This document shows positions 41,946 to 52,543 of a DNA stretch of 64,000 bases, one piece after another. This DNA is from Platanthera guangdongensis (lineage: Eukaryota; Streptophyta; Magnoliopsida; Asparagales; Orchidaceae). The DNA lies in assembly GCA_039583875.1 (NCBI GenBank), contig CM077160.1, positions 110,561,530 through 110,625,529 of the forward strand. The letters run 5' to 3'. The notes under the pieces were generated by a model. The model was not told the origin of the DNA and made no database searches. It saw nothing but the letters and a program-made list of their open reading frames with translations. Position 1 is the first letter of the stretch; the number at the start of each line of letters is the position of its first letter. Both the position numbers and the translations under genes were made by a program.

Positions 41946-42736
41946 GCGGGGGTGAAAATCGCGGATTAAAAAAAATTTGGGGGGGCACCGGTCTGAGCAA
42001 ACCAAACCTAATAAAACTTTCCAAAAAAAATTGGGGGGGGCACGTGTCCCTATGGCCCCCCTATAAATCCGCCCATATATCAAGCTGATCACTTAATCAA
42101 GCGGAAAGCGGGAAACATGCACAGGAACACTCCAACCATAAACTGAGCTAAGTAATCAGAAACAACAGAGAGCAACCACAGATCTTGTATTATTAACTAT
42201 CAACTTTAAAAGACAAGATATACATAGCGAGACATGATTTCTCTAAGTACAATAAAGAAGCATACAAACAAACAAGACTTTTCAAGTCGGGCGCACTGCC
42301 CCAGAGACCGCCGAGTCTGCTGAGACCGCCAAGCCGCTACTATTGCACCACTGATATACGGAGTCCTCGAAGTACGCAGACTACCTGTTATTCTGCTGAG
42401 ACGACTGCTCTGCAAGCCATCGCCGAACTGAAAGAACAGACCGCCTAATCCGCCGAGACTGGCGAATAGGTTATTGAACTTGAATAATTGCTGGAGAGAA
42501 CACTGACTGGCCGCAAAGTGCGACCTGCTGCAGACCGCTGATTGTAACTGCAAGCTCCACTGCTTCCTGACCACAATCAGAACCAGATTCCTGGCTTCAC
42601 AGTGCTAGTTGCACAACCTGCAGACAGCAACCAGTTAATCGTTCTCAATCCACGCAAACTAGAAAACCGAGGCCGCAGCAATTAACCCGCGCTCAACTTA
42701 TTGTTCATTTAGTTACTGTTGAAGTGACGGGGGGTC

Positions 42737-42746
42737 CTATTTATAG
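42737..42746 (-). promoter_or_regulatory. Likely TATA box of the C2 LTR
   Basis: CTATAAATAG on the minus strand, the same as in the C1 LTR at 30451-30459. Confidence 0.6.
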
Positions 42747-43552
42747 GCAGAGTGAGGAGTGCGGTCACCGCCCTAGTGGATAGAATCACCACCCCAGGTC
42801 GCACCTAGCACAACGCAGTCCGTCGAGTCCGCAAGGACAAGCGTATACATCAGCCGATTCACCAGGCACCCAGTTAGGAAGCCAATCTGCTACCTGATGG
42901 ACACCACACCAGTCCGCATGCTGCACAACACACACATCAACAACCCACATACTACACCAGTCCGCACGCTACACGCAGACACAACACCAGCTCGCACAGC
43001 TTGCGAACACTGCAGCAGCCCGCCACACGAGTCCACGACCAATAGGCACAGATCACCCGGTCAACCAGCGGACACCGCGGGTTCTGAGAATACCCTGGAC
43101 TTGTCACAGAATGTGACCAAGTCCAGCAACACACCAAACACCTGGCGCTAGCTCGGCGGACACGAAGCCAGATCGCCAGCTCCAAAGATAGTCTGCCACC
43201 ATGAACACGGTTATCACCAACCACATCACCAGAGATCAAGGGCATGGACCAATGTCCGATCTCGCGATCTCCAAACACAGTCCGCCACAGCAGACTCCTC
43301 GAACTCGAACAGAGTCCACAACATACCCGCGGATATACCATCAATCTGTCTGGTTACTTCAAGGAGCAACCAACAGCTGAACGACAAGACGAGCTGACTG
43401 AATGCATCACCAGGTCGCAATAATAGGCTGCCCAAGCCATACAACCAGTTCACCCAGGCCGCACCATCAGATAACACAGACCGTACCATCAGTCCGCCCG
43501 GGCCGCGCGGTCTGCTTGATCAACCTACACTTTCACTTCACAAATTTCAACA

Positions 43553-43782
43553 CTCCCCTTGAAGTGAGAAGTGGTGATCAAGCTTAGCAGTCCTCGTAAC
43601 CTTGTAAACAGCACCTTCAGCAACGACTTCATGAAGATGTCCGCGACATTATCCTCACTCCGCACATGCTCCACCATAAAAGATCCCTCTAACACCTTCT
43701 CCCGAATGAAGTGGTGTTCAATCTCTATGTACTTGGTCCATGCATGACAAACTAGATTATTCACCAGTTTCATGGCACTTTC
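43553..43782 (-). pseudogene. Copia C2 RNase H, C-terminal end, cut by gypsy G2
   Basis: The minus-strand frame reads ESAMKLVNNLVCHAWTKYIE, then IEHHFIREKVLEGS, DNVADIFMKSL and TTSHFKG. It matches the C1 RNase H end (29260-29495). It is cut at 43782 by the start of the G2 LTR. The purine tract CAAGGGGAG (minus, about 43553-43562) follows. The rest of C2 should lie beyond the right edge of G2, outside this window. Confidence 0.85.
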
Positions 43783-43811
43783 TATAACAGCCCAAAGTCT
43801 GAAATTGGCAA

Positions 43812-44475
43812 AAATTGGGTGACACGGCCTGGGACACGGGCGTGTCCCATTTGGGTTGCGTCGTGAGGCGCGAGGTTGACGAATTTTCGGTCGACGAAGT
43901 GTTTGGTGGTCACGCCCTGTAACACAGGCGTGACAGGGGGCGTGTCCCATCGGGTCGATGATTTTGCTTGTCAATCGTCGAGCGGCGATCATCCAGCGTC
44001 GATCGTCGAGTGGCAATCATCGAGTAGGGGTACACGGCGTGTGACACGGGCGTGTCACAGGGCGTGTACTGCTGTGTCGAGAGTTCGACGATTTTGCTTG
44101 TCGATCGTCGAGTGGCGATCGTCGAGTAAGGGACACAGCCTGTGACACGGGCGTGTCACAGGGCGTGTCAGCGCGGTCGACGATCTCAGCCCGACGACTT
44201 TGAGCTGGGGCATGTCTGGTGCCGTGTCATGGGCACACGGTTTAGGACACGGGCGTGTCCCAAGGCCGTGTGAGTCTCGGGTGATTTTGAGGTTGTGCAG
44301 CCTGATGAACACGGGTGTCCAACACAGGCGTGCCATGTATGACACAAGCGTGCAGGGTGTGACACGGGCGTGTCACACGGCCGTATTCTGGCTGTCTTTA
44401 AGTCGGTTGACTGCCTCTTAAGGGACACGGCCTGTGACACGGGCGTGTCACAGGGCATGTCAGGCCGTGTTCAGG
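43812..44475. repeat. GACACGGGCGTGTC and TCGTCGA arrays in the G2 LTR
   Basis: About ten GTGACACGGGCGTGTCA-type palindromes are interleaved with GATCGTCGAGTGGCGATCGT units. The second motif has the TCGTCGA core seen in copia D and E. It recurs in the 3' LTR at 51425-51750. Confidence 0.85.
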
Positions 44476-46045
44476 CTTTTCTGGACAATTCTGAGCTGTT
44501 CGATTCCCTGGTTATGGATCCAATAGCTAGGCTCTGTCCATGTGTTACTAAGGCCGGGGAAATGGGGATTTAAGCCCTTCCTCTTCTTCTTCTTCTTCAT
44601 CTCATTTCAAGAGAGAGAAAGAGAAGGAGAGAGCAAAGGAAGGAAGGAGGAAAAAAAGCCAGCTGCTAGAGGAGCTGTAGAGTGCGGAGCGAAGATCCGA
44701 GAGCGGATTCGTGAAGGCTAAGTCAAGGCGGTGACTTCCGTCCGGCTCCTTCATGGCACCGAAGCAATCTTCAAGGGTAACGATCTCCTTCTTGGATATC
44801 GAAGTCCTTTCTTTATGCATATGCGTGGAATCCTCCACCAAAAGGTGGATTCGAGAAGTGATTCCGTGGTTGAGTCTGCATCTAGAGCCGAAATTGTGGA
44901 GTACGGCATAGGCATGCTGTGTGAAGCCCATCTGGACTGTTAGTCTGTATTGGTGATGATCATGGGTAAACCGAAGAAGACTCTGTGGGTTTGCAAAGAT
45001 GAGCTATGTGCTTTATGTCTGGGATGAATGAATGTTATGTGTGGATGGTATGCTCATGTGTGAGCTAGCCATGGATATGATCTTGGATGCTTTGCGTAAG
45101 CTCCTTATGATGTGAGCGCTACGTGTGCTCGTTTGCTCTACGAGAGCGGAAAGCTGCGGCTACCCAGGTAGGGAAGGCCGACCCGCGTCACGGTGCGCCA
45201 TTGACGATGTGAGCACGGGCAATGCTAACCTGTACCTGGGCATGTTGGAGAGATCGATTGGTGGCAGTGTTCGGGAGCGTGCGATAGCCTGACTTGCTAC
45301 ACCGAAATAAAAGCAGGTCGATCTGATGGATTAATGCACATGTTTGCCATGCGGTACCGACCTCTGCTTGGTTTGGGCGGAATGCAACCAACATGCGTGT
45401 TGGGGTGACTAGGACCGGCCAGCCAACAAGTTAAGTATTGTTCGTTGGTGGTGTTACCACGGGTTTCCGGTACACCGTAAGGTGCCCTGAGTGCACGAAG
45501 CGTCTGGCTGCGGTCGGCGTTTGTGATTTGATGTGTATGATTGTGATTGTTAGCTATTATACTTGCACCTGAATACAGGGAAGGAACCACTGCCCCGGGC
45601 ATGGGGTAGGGTCGTTATAATCGGTCAGCTGTAGCTGACCGTTACTTTGTTTGCCGCTCTTTGGTGGATGTCTACTTGTAGGTGCTGCAGCTTGAAATGA
45701 AATGAGCGGATTGAAAGCTTGCTGCTAAGGCCCTTGAAGGCCAAGTGAATAGTGGTTGGCTTTCATATGTGGCCGGCCTGCGTGCCGATGTACGAACCTG
45801 TATATGTGTAAAAAAAGAGAAACATGTAAGGCCTTAAGGCCATGTGTGTGTGGGTTGTATACATTCCTGGTTTGGATATATATAAATATGGAATTTATGT
45901 ATTAGTGGACATTCTTGGAGTTGAGTTCTTTAACTTAAAATTGCCGCGCTAGAATGGATTGGGTTAAGGATACAAATAGAATTTGATCACCACAAGTAGT
46001 TTCGCTACTTGTCTGTGACCTATGGCGTGGGGCCCCGACCGAACC

Positions 46046-47241
46046 TGTTGGAACCCCAGTTAGGATTTGGGCAAGGAACACTATTAGGGTTGCTTAGATT
46101 GACCCAACATGTATAGTCATGGGTCATAGGATTTTTCCCAGGATTGGCCATTCAGAAGAATTCCAGAATTGCTGAAAGGAATGCAGTTTAGACAAAGACA
46201 GAAAATCAGCTCAACGATCACAGAAACTGAGCTTGACCTACTGCAAGCTCCGGTCACGAATGCAGACAAGATATTCAGCCCGACGAATCTAGCTGAGTTC
46301 GACGAATGTCGAACTCAGGTCGACGATCGATGAACTCGACGAATGCTCAGGTCGACGATTTCTGTGGAATCAGTAACAGTTGGCAGAATTAATTGAGGAT
46401 TAATTACATTCAATATTCTCAGTGAAAATAGCCGTTCAAACGGACAGTTACAGAAGAATTAAGTGAGGATCAATTTCCAAAGCATCTTCTCTTGGGAATG
46501 TTTCTTCCGTCATCAAGATTAAGAGATTCAAATACACAGGAAGAAGCAAAACAATGATAGAACACAGGAAGAAAAGAACATATACAAAAAGTGAAGAACA
46601 TACATAAAGGGCAATATCACTGAAGCAACTAGCAGCCCTAGACCAGAAGAGACAGCAATCATAAGAAGAAGAAGAAAATCCATTCATATCAAGAGTCTTC
46701 TTCTTCCTTCATCTCTACAGGACAACTTCAAGGACAACAAACAACATATCAGTCAGAAGTTCCTGAAGATTACTCTGGTCCAGGCCTGAAGATTGAAGGC
46801 CTATCACCCTGTAGAAGAGCTCCAGTCTTCCCTGAACCATTCTACATCTCAGGGGGAGCTATTTGCTAACATCAATATCCACAAGTCTTCTCTCTGATTG
46901 TTGACAGAGAAGACACCATCACTTTTTCCCCCTCTTGTATAAAGGGTTGTCATCTCCCATCAAAAGTGATTCCTGGTTGCAAGTCTCCTTACAAAAGACT
47001 TGAGGTTTTGGTTTTTGGGACCTGATCAAAACCCATTGGTGTCAGACACCTGATCAAAAACCTGAGTGGATTCCTACCAGGGTGGTAGAAGAGTGGACTA
47101 CCCAGATTTGGGGAACCACTATAAAATCCTTGTGTCTCTTCTATGTGGCTTGATTTCTTCCTGCATTTCTTATTTTAGTTTTGTTTTTGTGCTGTGATAT
47201 TTATAACTCTAATCAGCTTAAGTTAAGATCTATCACTTTCA
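46046..47241 (+). repeat. 5' LTR of element E
   Basis: Starts TGTTGGAACCCCAGTTAGG and ends TATCACTTTCA. Holds TCGACGA/TTCGACGA motifs at 46258-46365 and TATAAAGG at 46938-46945. The 3' copy differs by a few per cent. Confidence 0.92.
46938..46945 (+). promoter_or_regulatory. Likely TATA box of element E
   Basis: TATAAAGG in the 5' LTR, identical to the 3' LTR copy at 49421-49428. Confidence 0.55.
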
Positions 47242-47259
47242 ATTGGAATCAAAGCGAGG
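47242..47259 (+). other. Primer-binding site of element E (decayed)
   Basis: ATTGGAATCAAAGCGAGG starts right at the LTR end. It differs from the expected ATTGGTATCAGAGC at two sites. Confidence 0.75.
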
Positions 47260-47353
47260 TTGATTAAAATACCATACCTTAATTGGTTGTACATGCTAAC
47301 ACCTGAACCACAAAGATTCTTTGATAGATCTTAAGAATCTTTTGCGTTTTATC

Positions 47354-48252
47354 ATGGCAAAAATTGCAGATTTTTCAAGCACCAGACTGCCCATATGCAA
47401 TCTAGATAAGCTTGCACTATAGAAGACAATGATTAGATTTTATATGGACTCCATTGATGAAAACATATTTAAATCTATTTTGTCAGGTCCAGCTCCACCT
47501 CAGCAAACAACAAGTCCAGATGCTGTTCCATCATCCCAATGGACAGATACCCAGCAAAAGATGAAGATTACTGATGCACAAGCAATGAACATTCTGGCAT
47601 AATTAATGTCTGATGACATTTTTGAAGAACTTGCTAAATGTTCATCTACAAAAGAGAAGTGGGACTCCATCACAGCAATGATTGCTGTATCAGCAAAAGA
47701 AAGAATAATTGAAACTGAATCCTGGAGTGATGAAGAAGAAGCAAGAGCAAAAGAATTTTGCCTAATGGTAATAGATGCTTCTCTCTGCAGCTATGCTGAA
47801 GAATCTGAAGAATCAGAGTGTGAATCAGATGAAGAGGATCAGGTTATTTCTTCCCTTGACTCTCCTTTAGCTAAATTTAACACTGATTTCAGATTACCTC
47901 ATGAAAATCATCAGAAAATCTTGGTTCACAATATTTCGTCGAACGGAGATCGACGACATCAATACTATTCGTCGAACTCAGCTCGATGAACTATGAATAA
48001 AGATTTTGCTTTGAACTATTCAGGACTCTGTGCTCGACGAAACCAATTTAATTCATCGAACAGAGATCGACGAAAATGGATCACAGAAAATAATTATTAT
48101 CATTCTGTGAATAGAGATCAACGATCTCAATATCATTCGTCGAACTCAGATCGACGAAAATATTTTTCGTCGAACTCAGAATTTCAAAAAAGAAATTTTT
48201 ATTCTTTTATTTCTGACTATTATAAAAGAGAACCAGGATCCAAGGTTATCTA
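47354..48252 (+). pseudogene. gag remnant of element E, internally deleted
   Basis: ATG at 47354 opens MAKIADFSSTRLPICNLDKL, matching the D gag start. Stops lie near 47419 and 47600. After KEKWDSITAMIAVSAKERI it jumps straight to an acidic part (ETESWSDEEEARAKEFCLMV) that in D lies some 200 codons further on. So the gag middle, including the zinc knuckle, is deleted. The tail is rich in SSNxDRR repeats encoded by the TCGTCGA motif. It ends in frame at 47989, then a second open piece runs to 48252. Confidence 0.82.
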
Positions 48253-48513
48253 GGTCCAGAACTCCTAACATCTCCTTGCAGGAAAAGAATTCAGTCCAGC
48301 AAAAATACAGGATATCAGTGGCTGAATAATTTGTGCAAGGTTATGCATATAGGGGGAGTTTGGCTGGTTTCAATAGATTAGTTTTTGTTTTATTTATTCT
48401 ATTTTCAAAGGTTCAATGCTTCTATGTAAATCTGCTGATATCTTATAAATCAGGCAGATTGTTTTTGCTGTGCATTTATTTTTTATTTGTTTTTGATGTA
48501 AATAGTATCCTTA

Positions 48514-48530
48514 CCCAAATAGGGGGAGAT
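48514..48530 (+). other. Polypurine tract of element E
   Basis: CCCAAATAGGGGGAGAT abuts the 3' LTR, the same tract as in D and B. Confidence 0.8.
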
Positions 48531-49725
48531 TGTTGGAACCCCAGTTAGGATTTGGGCAAGGAACACTATTAAAGTTACTTAGATTGACCCAACATGTATA
48601 GTCATGGGTCATAGGATTTTTCCTAGGATTGGTCATTCAGAAGAATTCCAGAATTGTTGAAAGGAATGCAGTTTAGACAAAGACAGAAAATCAGCTCGAC
48701 GATCACAGAAACTGAGCTTGACCTACTGCAAGCTCCGGTCGACGAACGAAGGCAAGATATTCAGCTCGACGAATCTAGCTGAGTTCGACAAATGTCGAAC
48801 TCAGGTCGACGATCGATGAACTCGATGAATTCTCAGGTCGACGATTTCTGTGGAATCAGTAACAGTTGGCTGAATTAATTGAGGATTAATTACAGTCAAT
48901 ATTCCCAGTGAAAATAGCCGTTCAAACGGACAGTTACAGAAGAATTAAGTGAGGATAAATTTCCAAAGCATCTTCTCTCGAGAATGTTTCTTCCGTCATC
49001 AAGATTAAGGGATTCAAATACACAGGAAGAAGCAGAACAATGATAGAACACATGAAGAAAAGAACATATACAAAAAGTGAAGAACATACAGAAAGGGCAA
49101 TATCACTGAAGCAACTAGCAGCCCTAGACCAGAAGAGACAACAATCATAAGAAGAAGAACATTCATTCATATCAAGAGTCTTCTTCTTCCTTCATCTCTA
49201 CAGTATAACTTCAAGGACAACAAACAATGTATCAGTCAGAAGTTCCTGAAGATTACTCTGGTCCAAGCCTGAAGATTGAAGGCCTATCACCCTGTAGCAG
49301 AGCTCCAGTCTTCCCTAACCCATTCTACATCTCAGGGGGAGCTATTTGCTAACATCAATATCCACAAGTCTTCTCTCTGATTGTTGACAGAGAAGACACC
49401 ATCACTTTTCCCCCCTCCTGTATAAAGGGTTGTCAACTCCCTTCAAAAGTGATTCCTGGTTGCAAGTCTCCTTCCAAAAGACTTGAGGTTTTGGTTTTTG
49501 GGGACCTGATCAAAACCCATTGGTGTCAGGCACCTGATCAAAAACCTGAGTGAATTCCTACCAGGGTGGTAGAAGAGTGGACTACCCAGATTTGGGGAAC
49601 CACTATAAAATTCTTTTGTCTCTTCTGTGTGGCTTGATTTCTTTCTGCATTTCTTATTTTAGTTTTGTTTTTGTGCTGTGATATTTATAACACTAACCAG
49701 CTTAAGTTAATATCTATCACTTTCA
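48531..49725 (+). repeat. 3' LTR of element E
   Basis: TGTTGGAACCCCAGTTAGG to TATCACTTTCA, 1195 bp, with TCGACGA motifs at 48695-48845. Confidence 0.92.
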
Positions 49726-49769
49726 GGACCCACCATTATATGCCATGTGACGAGTGGGGGCGTTACAAA

Positions 49770-49785
49770 GTGGTATCAGAGCCAG
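49770..49785 (+). other. Primer-binding site of gypsy G2
   Basis: GTGGTATCAGAGCCAG follows the LTR end GTTACA by two bases and is complementary to initiator tRNA-Met. Confidence 0.85.
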
Positions 49786-49933
49786 GTTGAGATTGTTTGG
49801 GAGGAGAGAACATAATTGAACTCACAAATGTCCTCTAGGAATGTATTTCATGCACGTGATGTGTGTGAGAGTGTAGTCAATGTATAAGTACCGTTATGAT
49901 ATGAATGATTAATGGTGTTCTGTACATTGATAG

Positions 49934-50847
49934 GTGGCGAGGAGTGGAGCTGGGCCATCTGAGCCCCAGCGGTCTGATGAGAGTATAGCACCGGTTGAAG
50001 CGCCTATGCCTCCTTTGGCAGAGACCATTCGGGTGGTGACGAAAACAATGCTGGCAGTATTGCAGACACAACCTACAAGGCCTGCAGTGGTACCTGTACA
50101 GCTTGGTTTTCGGCAAGAGCCTGTTGATGAGCAGTTGAAAATATTTATGGAGTTTCATCCACCTACGTTTGGCGGAGTGGTTTCTCCAACGCAGACAGAA
50201 GATTGGCTTGCGAGAGTAAAACAAATCATGACTGCAATCAAGACGGCAGAGGAGCAGAAAGTGACTTTCGCCACTTTTCTGTTGGAAGGAGACGCAAGAT
50301 TATGGTGGGATGAGATGGAGGTGCATTACTTGGCCGGTCGAGGGTTAGCGGAGGTGTCCATAGAAGAATTATCCCGCTTGTTTTTAGCCAAGTATTTGCC
50401 AATGTCCTAGCGGATTGCTATGGAGAATGAGTTTTTACGTCTGGTGCAGGGTGAGATAGATATTGATACGTACCTGCATGAATTTACCAGACTGGGCGGT
50501 ATACGGGATCTACTTTCGCCGAGGAAGCCCGAAAGATGAATCGATTTTATGAGGGCCTTCGGGATGAGTTAAGGTTGACATTCCCGAGTTCGGTGAGCCA
50601 AGGCTTCCAAGCGTTGGTAGACACAGCCCGTGCATTGGAGAAGGATATGAAGCGAGTGCAAGAAACGAGGAGACTGGCGGTGGAGAAGCCAGAATTCAAA
50701 GTTCTGCAGTCGGAACAATTGGATTTTCAGAAACGAGAGAAGAAGAGGTTCAAGCCCGCAGAACAAACCTCTTCGAATGCTGCGTCAGAAGCAACGTATG
50801 GACAAAGATGTGTTGAGACATCGTCACGGCTCCGCTCTATGCAATGA
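49934..50847 (+). pseudogene. gag of gypsy G2 (truncated, no zinc knuckle)
   Basis: The frame holds the Ty3/gypsy gag core: EFHPPTFGGVVSPTQTEDWL, ARVKQIMTAIK, ATFLLEGDARLWWDEME, LSRLFLAKYLPMS. There is no ATG at the start (a stop lies at 49931-49933, so the start may be lost). A TAG at 50408 follows, and a frame shift near 50510. From 50536 the frame goes on as RFYEGLRDELRLTFPSSVSQ and EKDMKRVQETRRLA, ending in the 5S palindrome. The nucleocapsid knuckle and all of pol are absent. Confidence 0.85.
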
Positions 50848-50960
50848 TACCGGGCTGCAGCCCAAGCACCCCAACCCCTCTACAGCCCACTGGCGGGTTG
50901 TTGGTGGCCACAACCTCCCTTTGATGAGCGAACTCGACAGTTAAGCTAGGCCGTACGGGT

Positions 50961-51023
50961 ACTTCCCAGGAGATCACCCATCCCAGTACTACTCTCGCCC
51001 AAGCACGCTTAACTATGAAGTTC
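50961..51023 (-). pseudogene. 5S rRNA-like segment (left arm, copy 3)
   Basis: On the minus strand it reads GAACTTCATAGTTAAGCGTG then CTTGGGCGAGAGTAGTACTG and GGATGGGTGATCTCCTGGGA. It covers the internal promoter (A box, IE, C box) of plant 5S rRNA; the 5' half is missing. Confidence 0.82.
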
Positions 51024-51077
51024 CTTCACTTCTCATCACCAATTGAGCTGCAGATCAATTGGTGATGAGAAGTGAAG

Positions 51078-51140
51078 GAACTTCGTAGTTAAGCGTGCTT
51101 GGGAGAGAGTAGTACTGAGATGGGTGACCTCCTGGGAAGT
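51078..51140 (+). pseudogene. 5S rRNA-like segment (right arm, copy 3)
   Basis: GAACTTCGTAGTTAAGCGTG, CTTGGGAGAGAGTAGTACTG and GATGGGTGACCTCCTGGGAA match the 3' part of 5S rRNA. Mirror image of 50961-51023. Confidence 0.82.
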
Positions 51141-51373
51141 ATCCGTACGGCCTAGCTTAATTATCGAGTTCGCTCATCAAAGGGAGGCTGTGGCCACCAA
51201 CAACCCGCCAGTGGGCTGGAGGGGATGGGGTGCTTAGGCTGCAGCCCAGTAGCATCGCCTAGAGCGGAGCCGTGAAGCTGTCACGTTGGATCGACTAGGG
51301 GCGTTACAATAAAAGTGCACTAATTGGTTGTTGTTTGTATTCCTCTATGCAATTTCGTGGACGAAATTTCTTG

Positions 51374-51387
51374 AAGGAGGGGAGAGT
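51374..51387 (+). other. Polypurine tract of gypsy G2
   Basis: AAGGAGGGGAGAGT precedes the LTR start TGTAACAACCC, following the conserved TTTCGTGGACGAAATTTC also seen (decayed) in G1. Confidence 0.8.
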
Positions 51388-51755
51388 TGTAACAACCCAA
51401 AGTCTGAAATTGGAAAAAATTGGGTGACACGGCCTGGGACTCGGGCGTGTCCCGTTTGGGTTGCGTCGTGAGGCGCGAGGTCGACGAATTTTCGGTCGAT
51501 GAAGTGTTTGGTGGTCATGCCCTGTAACACGGTTGTGATAGGGGGCGTGTCCCATCAGGTCAACGATTTTGCTTGTCGATCGTCGAGCGTCGATCATCGA
51601 GCGTCAATCGTCGAGTGGCGATCGTCGAGTAGGGGTACATGGCCTGTGACACGGGCGTGTCACAGGGCGTGTCCTGCTGTGTCGAGAGTTCGACGATTTT
51701 GCTTGTCGATCGTTGAGTGGCGATCGTCGAGTGGCGATCGTCGAGTAAGGGACAC
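51388..51755 (+). repeat. 3' LTR of gypsy G2, first part (resumes at 63980)
   Basis: TGTAACAACCCAAAGTCTG matches the 5' LTR start at 43783 nearly base for base. It is cut at GACAC (51751-51755) by element D. It continues after the second GACAC at 63980-64000 and leaves the window. Confidence 0.9.
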
Positions 51756-52534
51756 TGAAAGGGGAAACTAGATCTGATATACTCTAAAGGGGGGGTGAAT
51801 AGAGTATATGGTGCTTACTTTTTGAAAACACAAAGAAACCTTTTTGCAAAGCTTTACAACAATTGTTGTAATGAGTGTAAGCAGGGAAGCAGAAATAAAA
51901 TTAAGCTATGCAGATATTAAGCACAAGAAAATCTAGGCCAGAAACAAAAAGAAAACATGCACAACCAGATGACACAAGGAAATATAGTGGTTCCCCAACT
52001 TGGGTACATCCACTCTTCTACCACCCTAGGTAGGAATCCACTGCAGGATGAGTTGATCAGGTGTCCTGGGCACCAATGAGCTTTTGATAAGGTGCTCAAC
52101 AACCAAAACAGATTTTTTGATCAGGTGTCTTGCCACCAATGAGCTTTTGACAAGGTGCTCAAAAACCAGATTCAAACTTTTGAAGGGAGTTTGAAAAACC
52201 CTTTACAGATTGGGGGGTGAGAGAGTTATGGCAGTCTTCTCTTTCTCAAGCAACTGAGAAGACTATGTGGATTCAGTGATGTTGTCAAAGCTCCCCCTGA
52301 GTCCTTGAAAACTTCAGGAAGATGAGCTTTGCTGAGGGTGATAGGCCTTCAAAAATAGATCTCCAGCAGATGATGATTTCAGCAAGCTGAAATGTTGAGT
52401 GTCTGGAGTCTTGAGATGATGTTGGCCTTGAACACTTGAGAGCTGAAGAGATCTGAAGAATGTTTGAAAGCTTGATCTCTTTTTGATGAGTGTTCTTCTG
52501 AATTCTTGTTGACAGAAGATTGAGAGAGTCTCTG

Positions 52535-52543
52535 TGTATATAG
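52535..52543 (-). promoter_or_regulatory. Likely TATA box of the D LTR (left copy)
   Basis: CTATATACA on the minus strand, kept at 63158-63166 in the other LTR. Confidence 0.55.

Larger units (their letters stand above)
37277..42077 (-). mobile_element. hAT DNA transposon, apparently complete
   Basis: The left end CAGTGGCGGATCCAGG and the right end GGATTTATAGG/CCTATAAATCCGCCCATA form short imperfect inverted repeats (8 of the outer 11 bases match). A perfect 8-bp duplication TATCAAGC lies at 37269-37276 and 42078-42085, as expected for hAT. The 4801-bp element carries one long transposase gene. G-runs lie just inside both ends (37304-37323; 41980-41986 and 42034-42041). It sits inside the C2 LTR and so is younger than C2. 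Confidence 0.92.
37207..43552 (-). repeat. 3' LTR of copia C2, interrupted by a hAT element
   Basis: On the minus strand it runs TGTTGAAATTTGTGAAGTG (from 43552) to AGATTTTCAACA (37207). Without the hAT and its extra TSD it is about 1.54 kb. It matches the C1 LTR (29496-30565) in its first part, TATA box and scattered CAGTCCGCC motifs. It supplies the lost 3' part of that LTR. Confidence 0.85.
46046..49725 (+). mobile_element. Non-autonomous copia element E (D family, no pol)
   Basis: LTRs 46046-47241 (1196 bp) and 48531-49725 (1195 bp) flank a 1289-bp internal region with PBS, a gag remnant and a PPT. The target duplication is GAACC (46041-46045) and GGACC (49726-49730), one mismatch. The LTR start TGTTGGAAC and end TTTCA and the gag relate it to D. 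It lacks pol and the extra ORF entirely. Confidence 0.92.
43783..49767 (+). repeat. 5' LTR of gypsy G2, interrupted by copia E
   Basis: Starts TATAACAGCCCAAAGTC and ends GGGGGCGTTACA just before the PBS. Removing E and its extra TSD leaves about 2.3 kb, close to G1 without its TA tract. The two halves join within the same region that reads GACCGGACC in G1 (2961-2969). Confidence 0.88.
50811..51307. repeat. Fold-back repeat with two 5S rRNA-like arms (copy 3)
   Basis: Arms of about 226 bp (50824-51049 and 51050-51275) are near-perfect reverse complements around the centre CAATTGAGCTGCAGATCAATTG. Each arm holds 5S-like sequence and a tail with GGCGGGTTGTTGGTGGCCAC and GGGCTGCAGCCCA. Outer limits are uncertain: the right side reads on to GGGGCGTTACA, like an LTR end. 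The centre is the same as in the repeats at 3009-3412 and 30566-31223, but the outer tail differs. Confidence 0.78.

Noticed and set aside
41350..42024. 224-codon minus-strand frame at the 5' end of the hAT element
   Set aside because: Encoded by subterminal repeats (GCGATCGGCGATC, GGGAATGGCGATTTGCG); repetitive sequence explains it. A leader exon cannot be excluded.
37269..42085. Host gene region between the two retrotransposon nests
   Set aside because: All of it is accounted for by the hAT element inside the C2 LTR.
50961..51140. Functional 5S rRNA gene
   Set aside because: Only the 3' part with the internal promoter is present, in an inverted pair; the 5' half of 5S is absent.
51917..52102. 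Identical 61-codon frames at 51917-52102 and 62540-62725
   Set aside because: Same position in the two D LTRs; LTR sequence, not a gene.
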